From Liquidambar formosana (taxonomy: Eukaryota; Streptophyta; Magnoliopsida; Saxifragales; Altingiaceae), in contig JBBPBK010000036.1 in assembly GCA_039720395.1 (NCBI GenBank), positions 124,001 to 188,000 of the forward strand: 64,000 nucleotides of DNA. The letters are read 5' to 3'. Position 1 is the stretch's first letter. Every line of letters starts with the position of its first letter. This document shows, in pieces, positions 54,771-64,000 of the stretch. The notes under the pieces were generated by a model. It was given only the letters and a program-made list of their open reading frames with translations, did no database searches and was not told where the DNA came from. A program made the position numbers and the translations under genes.

Positions 54771-56433
54771 TGTTAGGATTATGCCCTAGAGCCAATCATA
54801 GAGATGATTGTTTAGGGATTAGGAACAATCATTTGATTTCATTTATGTATGTCACATTTATTATTGATTTAATAAAAGGGCTTATTCTATTATGTTTATA
54901 TGCATCATTTATATTTACATAATATGTCCATGGAGTTAGAGTTGAGAATATGGAATTACAAAGAGTTGTAATTTTGAGACTATAGATATATCTCTGTACT
55001 AAACTCCTTAAGCATTCCTAGTTGAAGGTTCACTATGATGGACAGTAATGAACCATAGGACTAGCACTTGTTAGGTTGACTCTATAGGAGGATAGCTAGT
55101 CTCAAGCTATTTGTGTGGAGACACTACAACCAACAAGTGGGTGCCTATTATAAGAATAGGTACACTGAATGTGACCAAAGATATGAGATAAACTGAATGG
55201 AGTTTTATCCTGCCTGTCAATCAGCTTCTCATTGTTATAGTGGTACAAGTAATCCTTAGACCTGAGACACCATAGTTGCCTTATGCATGTAGCTTTAGAA
55301 GTTTGATAACACTAAGTGCAGATCCTATTCAGGGGTCTGCAAAGGTGTTCATTGGCCCTACTGCTATGTGTATGAAGGCATGTGAGTGATCAACAAGGGA
55401 TCCATCACTCTCAGGAAAAAGAGAGAGAATGTTTCATATAGCATTCATAATATAACTCATTAAATCCATGGCCATGGTAGGATGAATATGAAAAGAGTTT
55501 CATGAGTTCATCAATGAGTTGATATCTATGAATGAGTATAAAGTAATTGAACTAGGGACTTGACAGACTTCCATGTTCTATTAGTTCAATTGGAGACATT
55601 GTGTTGAAGGAAGGATGCAATTGTAACCTATAAACTATAACAGAAGGATTCTTTGTAAATGATTATTCACCTCATTAAGGACCACATCATGAGCCATATG
55701 CTAGGTGTTACTCATGGTTAGTAGAAGCCCTAATTGATATAAGTGAGTTATAATCAATTAGGGAATTGGAAGGAGTTCCAATTAGACCCTAAATGGAAAG
55801 AGTTCCATTGTGCACACCTCGTGCTATTCCTACTACTTAATGATGTGAACCCAATGGGTCACACACTGATCATGCAAGAAGGGCTTTAAAGTCTATGAGA
55901 GAAAGGGTTTTAGTGAATAAAGAATAGTTCTTTATAGGCCTATTTGTATTTGATACAAATAATAGGGGTTAATGTGCAATTAAGTGTAATTACACATAAC
56001 CCTATTAGGGTTTCTTCCCCATGGCCAGCCCCCTTTAGTGGGCTGCCTATATAAGTCACACTTATGTGTGACATGGCATAATAGGCTTGCACAATAAACC
56101 CTAGCCGTCCAGCCCCTTGGAGGCTCTCTTCTCTCTCTCTCTCTTCTCCACCTCTAGCAACAACAAGGAAGAAGAAAGAAAAGGCTTGAAGCTCTAGCTA
56201 GGTGTGGATACCGTTGGAGGCAGCACACTTGGGCTGCTCATTCACCGCTGTCCGGATTCAAAGCTTGGAGCAAAAAGGAGAAGACAAAAATTCAAACTGT
56301 AAGTGTTCTAACCCTCTTCGTAGTTAGGGTTTGATTTTGTGTTATGCATAGTTAGATTCATGGGATTGGGAATCGTAGGAAAAATTTTTTATATTCCGCA
56401 CTTCTATTTTTCCCTCTTGTTCGATTCCCAACA
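54771..56433 (+). repeat. LTR C, solo LTR of copia family 1
   Basis: 1663 bp, TGTTAGGATTATGCC to GATTCCCAACA, flanked by GAAAG on both sides (54766-54770 and 56434-56438). It is inserted in the decayed gag of an older copy of its own family, since the gag/protease similarity resumes at 56439. TATA box CCTATATAAG at about 56047-56056. Confidence 0.92.
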
Positions 56434-56726
56434 GAAAGTTAAGTAGATAATAAGTTGCCCTTAAAAATTCAATAGAGCAAGAGTTGCTAGATTAATTTTG
56501 GAACTTATTTCTTAACTAGATCATTTAAGACATTCTAGAAATTTGATTTCTAAATTTAAATGACTAATTAGAGTGAATGCAACGTATTCCAAGAATACAA
56601 GAGATGTAGAGACTCTCATTTAAATGTAGCAATTGTAACTTGGTTATGAGATGACCAAGCCTATCATTTACTTGATGAAGCGAAGGAGCTACATTTATAA
56701 TTTGACTAATACATTGTGATGCATAT
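56434..56726 (+). pseudogene. Continuation of the decayed gag-pol
   Basis: The start (GAATAGAGC-like AATAGAGCAAGAGTTGCTAG) corresponds to about 6890-6915 in the first element, the protease region. The rest is weakly similar pol. It ends where the minus-strand Tat-like LTR begins. Confidence 0.6.
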
Positions 56727-59700
56727 TGTGAACCCCGTAAATTGGGCCCACAAGGATTGAAAAGAAAATCAAATAGTTTGAAAAAAGAAAAAGGAGTCGC
56801 CACCTTATTTTTTAAAGGAAACAAAGAAAACCCTAAAAACACTTTGTTTTAAGAAAACAATTTGAATGACTTCATGTTTAAAAAGGAAAGGCAAAAACAA
56901 GTCTTTTGGAAACCAAAGAGAATGGGGGATTCGAAGGCTAAGTTATGACATGGGAAGGTTCTAGGCAAAGCCTATAGGCACCCATTGTTAGGATTATGCC
57001 CTAGAGCCAATCATAGAGATGATTGTTTAGGGATTAGGAATAATCATTTGATTTCATTTATGCATGTCACATTTATTATTGATTTAATAAAAGGGCTTAT
57101 TCTATTATGTTTATATGCATCATTTATATTTACATAATATATCCATGGAGTTAGAGTTGAGAATATGAAATTACAAAGGATTGTAATTTTGAGACTGTAT
57201 ATATATCTCTGTACTAAACTCCTAAAACATTCCTAGTTGAAGGTTCACTATGATGGACAGTAATGAACCATAGGACTAGCACTTATTAGGTTGACTCTAT
57301 AGGAGGATAGCTAGTCTCAAGCTATTTGTGTGGAGACACTACAACCAACAAGTGGGTGCCTATTATAAGAATAGGTACACTGAATGTGACCAAAGATATG
57401 AGATAAACTGAATGGAATTTTAACCTGCTTGTCAATCAGTTTCTCATTGTTATAGTGGTATAAGTAATCCTTAGACCTGAGACACCATGTTTGTCTTATG
57501 CATGTAGCTTTAGAAGTTTGATAACACTAAGTGCAGATCCTATTCAGGGGTCTGTAAGGGTGTTTATTGGCCCTACTGCTATGTGTGTGAAGGCATGTGA
57601 GTGATCAACAAGGAATCCATCACTCTCAGGAAAAAGGGAGTGAATGTCTCATATAGCATTCATTGAATATAACTCAATAAATCCATGGGCCCATGGTAAA
57701 ATGAATATGGAAAGGAGTTTCCATAAGTTCATCATTGAGTTGATATTAATGAATGAGTATAAAGTAATTGAACTAGGAACTTGACAGACTTCCATGTCTT
57801 ATTAGTTCAATTGGAGACATTGTGTTGATGGAAGGATGGAATTGTAACCTATAAACTATAACAGAAGGGTTCTTTGTAAATGACTATTCACCTCATTAAG
57901 GACCACACCATGAGCCATATGCTAGGTGTTACTCATGGTTAGTAGAAGCCCTAATTGATATAAATGAGTTATAATCAATTAGGGAATTGGAAGGAGTTCC
58001 AATTAGACCCTTAATGGAAAGTGTTCCATTGTGCACAATATGTGCTATTCCTACTACTTGATGATGTGAACCCAATGGGTCACACACTGATCATGCTAAG
58101 AGAGCTTGATTGTCTATGAGATAAAGGGTATAAGTGATTAAAGAAAAGTTCTTTAAGGGGCTAATTTGTATTTGATGCAAACTAGTGGGCTAATTGTGTA
58201 ATTAAGAGTAATTACACAAAATACATTAGGGTTAGGAGTTCCCCTATGGCCGGCCCTATTAGTGGGCTATATAATACCCATTATGATGTGATGACATCAT
58301 CACATTAACACTCCAACAAATGCTGGCCGAAATTTCTAAGGAGGCTCTCTTTCTCTCTCTTTCTCTCTCCTTCTTCTCCACCTCTAGCAACAACAAGGAA
58401 GAAGAAGGATAGGACTTCAAGCTCAAGCTAGGTGTGGATACCATTGGAGGTAGCACACTTGGGCTGCTCATTCACCGCTATCCGGAGACAAAGCTTGGAG
58501 CAAAAAAGAGAAGACAAAGCTTGGAGCATAAAGGAGAAGACTTTAATCAACTATAATTAATTCTTACCCTCTTCTAGTTAGGGTTTGTTTTGTATTAAGC
58601 ATAATTGGATTCATGGGATTGGGAATCGTAGGAAAATTTTTATTCCACCTTTGTATGTTTTCCTCTCTAGTTAGATTCCCAACACCCATGTCACCCTTTC
58701 GGTCTCTCAGTTTATTTGGGCTAAATTAAAGTCTTTTCAACACACAAATCAATATATATCATGACAAGACAGCATGCATAACATATATTCTATCCATCCA
58801 TCCATGCATAATAAACAAAATAAAACAGAAAAAAGAAAATAAAAATATAAGAACCTAGGATACTTGGATCCTAGAACGGACTTGAGCCTCACAAAGAGCC
58901 CCTACGTACCATGCAACGAAATACATGGATCAAAATCCACGTAGTTCGATTAAGAATAGGGTTAAATCCTAATATAAACCTATGGTAAAAACCCTAGGTT
59001 TCCTTATTCAAAAGAGAATTGAATAAACAAGTTTGAATTTAGAAAGAATTCCACAAGATGGAAACTTTAATAAAAACCAGAATTTTATTTATGAAGGAAA
59101 CCCTTGATAGTTACCATAAACTCATATTAAAATTAACCCTAGGGAGGGAGAAGAAAAAGGATAAGAAAGGAAAGGTGAATTTGGTCACCTTCAAACCCAC
59201 TTACCTGAGCGCAATAGCTCCAAGCATTAGCAATTTCAAGCAATGGCAGCCCTATTTGACATAGGACAATTACCACACCTATTTGCACCCTTACACGTGC
59301 TCAAAACCATGCTAACACAACAACATGCAAATCTGAACAGAATAGTATTATGGCCTAAAGTCAATTTGAAAAGATTTGATTGGTAATTGTGAGTCAATTT
59401 AAGCTAACCCAAAGGAGGGTCAATTAACCAACTTGAACTATATCGAGCCATCTTAATCCTAAGCCATTGATTCATCCAATTGAACCTAGAAATACTTCAT
59501 ATGCATCCATATGAACCCCAATTGACAATTTGGAGGTCATTTCAAGGTTAAATGAAAAGTTTGTGACTTAAAAGATGATTATACCCCTCAAGTCACAAAA
59601 GCTCTTATTATCCCTCAAGATCAACTCCGAATTGAACCAAAATTCATATCCATTGTCCTTGTGACCCTAAAAAACTAATGCAAGTGACTAGACTCAAAAA

Positions 59701-59763
59701 CAAAACAAAACCATGCATGAAATGATAAGCCCTAGTGAGGTGGTGCAAAAATGGGGTGTGACA
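56727..59763 (-). repeat. 3' LTR of the Tat-like element, split by LTR D
   Basis: Ends TGTGAACCCCG (left) and GGGGTGTGACA (right), reverse complement of TGTCACACCCC...GGGTTCACA. After removal of LTR D and one CCCAT it is about 1.34 kb long. Both outer parts match the plus-strand LTR at 50928-53993. The middle 1.7 kb of that LTR is absent here. Confidence 0.8.
56986..58684 (+). repeat. LTR D, solo LTR of copia family 1
   Basis: 1699 bp, TGTTAGGATTATGCC to TAGATTCCCAACA, flanked by CCCAT (56981-56985 and 58685-58689). It is inserted in the Tat-like LTR; joining GGCACCCAT to GTCACCC restores the sequence matching GGGTGACATGGGTGCC-type LTR sequence. Confidence 0.93.
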
Positions 59764-59773
59764 GAAGCCCCTC
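59764..59773 (-). other. Polypurine tract of the Tat-like element
   Basis: Minus strand GAGGGGCTTC lies directly before the LTR start TGTCACACC. It makes the LTR at 56727-59763 the 3' LTR. Confidence 0.65.
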
Positions 59774-59864
59774 ATTGGCGAACAAGTTACACTTGTGAAC
59801 CAATGATAAAGAACAACCCATTTTTGCCTTATAGCTTGAAGAATCATACAAATACCAAAAGAGG

Positions 59865-60640
59865 TATGAGGAAATATATTCAACTCATAGCAAATGGGAA
59901 AGGCAAGGGAAATATATTCAACTTTGTAGGATAAAATTGGGGAAATATATTCAACCCATGAGAAATGAGGACATATAGTCAACTCATAGAAATTGATAAG
60001 TGAAACTTGAAATGGGGAAATATATTCAACCCATAAGAAAAGAGGACATATAGTCAACTCATTGAAATTGATAAGTGAAACTTGAAATGGGGAAATATAT
60101 TCAACCCATTGAGATAGAAATTGAAATGGGGAAATATATTCAACCCATGAGAAATGAGGACATATAGTCAACTCATAGAATTTGATAAGTGAAACTTGAA
60201 ATGGGGAAATATATTCAACCCATTGAGATAGAAATTGAAATGGGGAAATATATTCAACCCATGGGAAATGAGGACATATAGTCAACTCATAGAAATTGAT
60301 AAGTGAAACTTGAAATGAGGAAATATATTCAACCCATTGAGATAGAAATTGAAATGGGGAAATATATTCAACCCATGAGAAATGAGGACATATAGTCAAC
60401 TCAAAGAATTTGATAAGTGAAACTTGAAATGGGGAAATATATTTAACCCATTGAGATAGAAATTGAAATGGGGAAATATATTCAACCCATGGGAAATGAG
60501 GACATATAGTCAACTCGTAGAAATTGATAAGTGAAACTTGAAATGAGAAAATATATTCAACCCATTGAGATAGAAATTGAAATGGGGAAATATATTCAAC
60601 CCATGAGAAATGAGGACATATAGTCAACTCATTAGCATTA
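59865..60640. repeat. 114-bp tandem array in the 3' UTR of the Tat-like element
   Basis: The block ACATATAGTCAACTCA recurs at 59971, 60046, 60160, 60274, 60388, 60502 and 60616. The interval is 114 bases except the first, 75. Each unit holds two GGGGAAATATATTCAACCC sub-blocks. Because 114 is a multiple of three, a minus-strand frame of 356 codons (60714 to 59644) stays open through it and runs into the LTR. I read that as a consequence of the repeat rather than a gene. Confidence 0.85.
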
Positions 60641-60719
60641 GTATGGAGCAAGGGACAAGTGCTTAACACTTTGGGATTTGAATTAGCATGAATTAGGGGA
60701 ATAATACCCAACACTATGA

Positions 60720-62003
60720 GATTAAAATCAATTCAAGGAATTGATTTCAAGATGAAATATGCTTGATTTTAAGCTCAAAAAGTGTCCATCATCTCATTCG
60801 GAAGGAGGTTTGATCACACGCTAAGACGAAACAAAGCGAGGAAGCAAAGTCAAAAGAGCAAGCTCGGGTGACCACCAGGCCTTGAGTGGCTAGCCGCCCA
60901 GGCCCCTGGTGGCTAACCACCTAAGGCTAGGGGGTTACCCGAGCCTAATGCTGAAAAATTCTGGGTTTTTAAGTGCACATGTGCACTATTCATTCCCCAT
61001 TCTTCTCAAACCCGAAAATTAGGACTTTCTCTCTCTAGAAAGGATATCCCATTTTCCAAAATCGAACCAATACCCAAAGGCATTCAAATCCACACTTCAA
61101 GATTGATTCATATTCATAAAATAGCATCATTAGCACCCAATTTCACATCAAAAACAACAAATTTGTAGCACTTTGCAAATCAAAAACCCCATTAAACCCA
61201 TTTTTGCTCAACACAAGCTTGTTCATCCACTATGGAGTCCAATGAAGCTCCCACTTCAAAGTATCCATTCCTTGATTCAAAGAGTAGATACAAGGCTCCA
61301 AAATATGATGTTCCTCAAGGGAAATTGCTCCTAGAATGAAAGAATCATCTCTCCTTTCTTTATTCCAAACAAGAGGTAAGCTTACCAACTTAAACTTTTC
61401 TTTGAAATTTTCATTTTTGTTGGTTGAAATGCATCCCCATGGACTCTCTATGAGTATTCCTAGTAATGTTTGCAATGCCCATTGATTTTGGCAAGGATTG
61501 GATGTGAAAGGAATTCAATTTCAAAGGTTGGTGAATAGTGCCCACCAAGTGTTTGATAAAATGCCCAAGTGATGAAAATTCATCCAATCTTTGTAAAATT
61601 GATGTGTATTGCAAGGAAAAATCATAGGCATTCATTTCTAATTGATTTTAGAAACAAAATCAAACATTTTCATGAACTTTGAAAAACAAAGTTTGCTATA
61701 TTTTTGAAAAACCAATGTTTTCATGAACAAGGTTTGCTTATTTTTTCCTTAGAAAACCGCTTTGGAAAACAAAGTTTACTCATTATTTCCTTTGAAAAAT
61801 CAATGTTTTCATAGACTTGAAATGCATGGTTTACCAATGTTCATGAGTTTGAAAAAGCCAATGTTTTCATAAACTTTCAAAGCAAAGTTTACTTGTTCAT
61901 GAACTAAAAAACTCATCTTTTGAAAAGCCAATTATCAATGCTTACCCATAATTTTTACATTAACTAGATGAATAATTCTCTTGATTAGCCCAACTTTCAA
62001 GAC
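60720..62003 (+). other. Upstream region of the plant mobile domain gene
   Basis: No convincing coding frame. The quasi-palindrome is at 60862-60944. A donor-like site AACAAGAG|GTAAGC is at about 61374. Several repeats of TTTGAAAAnCAAAGTTT and CAATGTTTTCAT occur at about 61660-61900. It probably holds the promoter, a 5' non-coding exon and an intron of the mobile domain gene. No clear TATA box is seen. Confidence 0.4.
60862..60944. repeat. 83-bp quasi-palindrome upstream of the mobile domain gene
   Basis: Starts GCTCGGGTGACC and ends GGTTACCCGAGC. Inner blocks GAGTGGCTAGCCGCC and GGTGGCTAACCACC pair as well, so about 40 bases on each side are nearly complementary. The size, the arm architecture and the GGCTAGCC/GGCTAACC core match the element at 51635-51716. 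Confidence 0.8.
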
Positions 62004-63909
62004 CTACGCACAAGGTCCTCCATCAAAAATCTCATTTCGTGGTGGAAACACATGGAACATACCCAACCAACTGCAAGGGACATCATTAAAAAAGCGGGTT
62101 TTGGTTGCTTTCTTGATTCCTTATGGAATGAACAATGGGACAGGCAAGCCCTGTTTGCCTTAGCTAAGTTATGGTGGGATACCACCAATACTTTTCATTT
62201 TAGTTTTGGGGAGATGACCATGACTCCCAAAGATTTTTCCATAATCACGGGCTTAAGCATCAAAGGAAAGAGATTGGCATATTACGGGGATGCCAACACA
62301 AATGGTGACTACCTTTTGTCCATGTTGGGGATGGACTTTGAGACAAACTCAAGCGGTGTACAGCGAACATGGTTATTTGAAAACTTTGCTCGCCAAGAAG
62401 AAGGTGAGGGAGTGGATCCCGAGTGCATGGTTAGGGCTTTCATGATTTACATGCTCTCTTGCACTTTCTTTGTTGGTGCCAATGACATGGCACAACTGGG
62501 CTATATTGCTTGCATGGTAGATGTTCATAAGATTGGGAGGTATAACTGGGGAGGAGCGACCTTAGCCACTATGTATAGATCTATGTCTGACATGTCCCGA
62601 AGGGTCTCTAAGAACTTCGGCGGGCTTCCATTTGTTTGGGAGGTAAATAAAAATATTTAATTTTTAGATTCCTGTCAAACTTGACTTGGTTTTAACTGCT
62701 TTCTTGGGTTTTGACAGATCTGGTACTATTAATACTTGGGGCTATGCCACCCTGCCCTAGAAAATTAAATACAGGAGTGGCCAATGCTTGGGAATTATGC
62801 TCCTAGCAAGATAGCTGTGCGTACCGCCAACAGGCATGATTATACCCATGCAAGGGCGCACTTGGCGAGTCTGAATACCGACATGGTAACCCACTTTCCT
62901 CGTTCTTTTCTTCCTACCATATTTACTATCTTACTTATCATTTTTTCTAAATTCAATAGGTAGAATGGAGCCCATGGGAACTGTGGGAAGCTAGGCTACC
63001 CAGGAGGTGTGTGTCTTGCTTAGAACTGACTGGGAAGAGGGTACTCTTTAAGGGTCCCTCAGGGCGATATTGGTACTTAGGAGAGCGTGTCCTTAGATAA
63101 GTGAAAGGACGTGTGGATGCTGCTCTTACCCCCGTCATGCCTCTAGTGAACATGAGGCACATAGACTCTTTAGATGGGGATGAGTTGATGGAGGCTTTGA
63201 CTGGCTGGGATGCTGAGGAATTCACCTCTCCCAACACTAATTATATGACTTTCTGCCACCAATTCCTGATGCGGCCCAAGGTCACTGGCTTCCCACCTCA
63301 AGGGGTGAGTCTCCATCCCATTCTTTCATTATTGATTTTTGTAAGCACTTCTTTTATGCAAATTATTTATTGCAGGGTAGGCGAGCTCATGGACATGGTT
63401 CCATAGTAGGGTCCTGGACAGGCATGACCCATGGTGCTGATGACTATGAGATAGAAGGAATTCCATAACCACCTCTCCCAGTTCTCAATTGGGAAGTGAG
63501 CTTGTGCCATGGCTTGGACTTTATGAGGACTGAGATCAATCGTCCTGCTTTTGATGAAGTTCCTAAGATCGACCCAAGCTACGAGAATGTAAGTTCTAAA
63601 CCCTCACCTTCCTTGAGGCCTTTTCATCATTTATTAACCATGTTCATGTTTCAGGTTCCTAGGGAGTATACACAGGAGTGCCTTGAGCTTAGCGAAGGAT
63701 TAAGACAAGACCTTATTGGGATGAGCTTGGCAAACTCCATGTTAGAAGGACGCCTAAATCCCACTGTAAGACAATCCCTTGTTCATTCCAATCATAGGAT
63801 TTAAAACCATTACCCTTTTTATTAATGAATTTTCTTTGCAATAGGTCTCTACAATACGTCCACCACAACCAATGCCTCCTCAAAAGATCGCTCATGTTGG
63901 TCACTGGTA
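62004..63909 (+). pseudogene. Plant mobile domain (PMD) gene, multi-exon, antisense to the Tat-like element
   Basis: Six exons can be traced. Exon 1, open to 62642 (first ATG 62052; the frame is open from about 62004): AGFGCFLDSLWNEQWDRQAL, then FHFSFGEMTMTPKDFSIITG LSI, and GYIACMVDVHKIGRYNWGGA. This is the pattern of the plant mobile domain of MAIN-type and transposon-borne proteins. Exon 2 (about 62719-62885) has IWYY, stop, YLG. Exon 3 (62961-63305) has VEWSPWELWEARLP and WYLGERVLR, stop, then a long open part. Exon 4 (63378-63589) has a TAA inside. Exon 5 (63656-63764) encodes a helical REYTQECLELSEGLRQDL segment. Exon 6 (from 63846) ends TAG at about 63907. Splice sites are mostly good (GTAAAT, GTAACC, GTGAGT, GTAAGT, GTAAGA). 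Stops in exons 2, 3 and 4 show decay. It may act in silencing-linked functions in its cellular relatives; here this is unknown. Confidence 0.75.
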
Positions 63910-64000
63910 GAGGCAAATCAAGCAGGAAGAGAAGAACAGCGGGAGATCATTAACTTAGCTTAAACTCTTGCTTGTAAAAGAATGGAACATCCTTCTTTGT
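63910..64000. other. Downstream end of the window
   Basis: Sequence after the mobile domain stop, without a recognised feature. Confidence 0.3.

Larger units (their letters stand above)
56727..63999 (-). mobile_element. Tat-like Ty3/gypsy element, minus orientation, 3' part only
   Basis: Reading the minus strand, the internal region runs from the right window edge to a polypurine tract at 59764-59773, followed by the 3' LTR (59763 down to 56727). Between them are, in element order, an antisense multi-exon plant mobile domain gene, a quasi-palindrome and a 114-bp tandem array. Extra antisense ORFs between pol and the 3' LTR and tandem repeats in the 3' untranslated region are known traits of the Tat/Ogre branch of plant Ty3/gypsy elements. 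Gag, protease, RT and integrase would lie beyond the right edge, so the lineage is not proved here. Confidence 0.65.

Noticed and set aside
59644..60714. 356-codon minus-strand frame
   Set aside because: It is open because of the in-phase 114-bp repeat and runs into the LTR; no domain is seen.

Overview
The window is nuclear DNA of a flowering plant with a transposon-rich genome, probably a eudicot-like species; I cannot name it. This rests on plant-specific element families (a Sirevirus-type Ty1/copia element, a Tat-like Ty3/gypsy element with an antisense plant-mobile-domain gene, a CACTA transposon, Helitron ends, a tRNA-type SINE), CCCTAAA telomere-like motifs, and intron-bearing pieces of plant genes. 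I find no intact single-copy host gene. Nearly everything is mobile DNA, nested several layers deep.

Background layer: one Ty1/copia family with LTRs of about 1.7 kb (TGTTAGG...CAACA), a Met-tRNA type primer site and an unusually long untranslated leader of about 3 kb before gag. Copies: 1-5199 (minus: leader and a folded-back LTR), 5200-10550 (plus: leader, broken gag-pol, LTR A), 10551-13775 (leader and gag scrap), LTR B (split into 13776-14315, 36816-37421 and 47658-48157), 48158-54770 (leader and gag scrap, itself interrupted), and solo LTRs C (54771-56433) and D (56986-58684).

Insertions into LTR B: (1) A 22,500-bp CACTA element, 14316-36815, with an ACA target duplication, imperfect TIRs and two different subterminal arrays (117-bp and 31-bp units), and no recognisable transposase. 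Its interior carries fragments of at least four unrelated plant genes: nucleolin-like RRM exons (minus), a DUF1218 exon (minus), the first four exons of the mitochondrial succinyl-CoA ligase beta gene (plus, with introns and a premature stop), and the tail of a selenoprotein-K-like gene (plus). Two Helitron-type 3' ends (24894, 35417) suggest that Helitrons nested in the CACTA did much of the gene capture. A SINE, a MULE-type MITE, a Stowaway-like MITE and other transposon ends are also inside. (2) A 10.2-kb Sirevirus-type copia element, 37422-47657, with CATAC duplications and LTRs that differ at only about three positions. It has gag, pol and a third (env-like position) ORF, so it is young and almost complete, apart from a stop and frame break between gag and pol.

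Right part: the leader after LTR B is interrupted by an 862-bp solo LTR (49894-50755, TSD TATGT) and a 3.07-kb Tat-like solo LTR (50928-53993). From 56727 to the window end lies a minus-oriented Tat-like element: its 3' LTR (interrupted by solo LTR D), polypurine tract, a 114-bp tandem array, an 83-bp quasi-palindrome also found in the plus-strand Tat LTR, and an antisense, multi-exon plant-mobile-domain gene (62004-63909) broken by stop codons.

The genes do not form a cellular pathway; they are parts of transposons and their captured cargo. The most informative features are the gene-capturing CACTA/Helitron complex, the young Sirevirus with its AGACGTCT palindrome clusters, and the shared quasi-palindrome of the Tat element.
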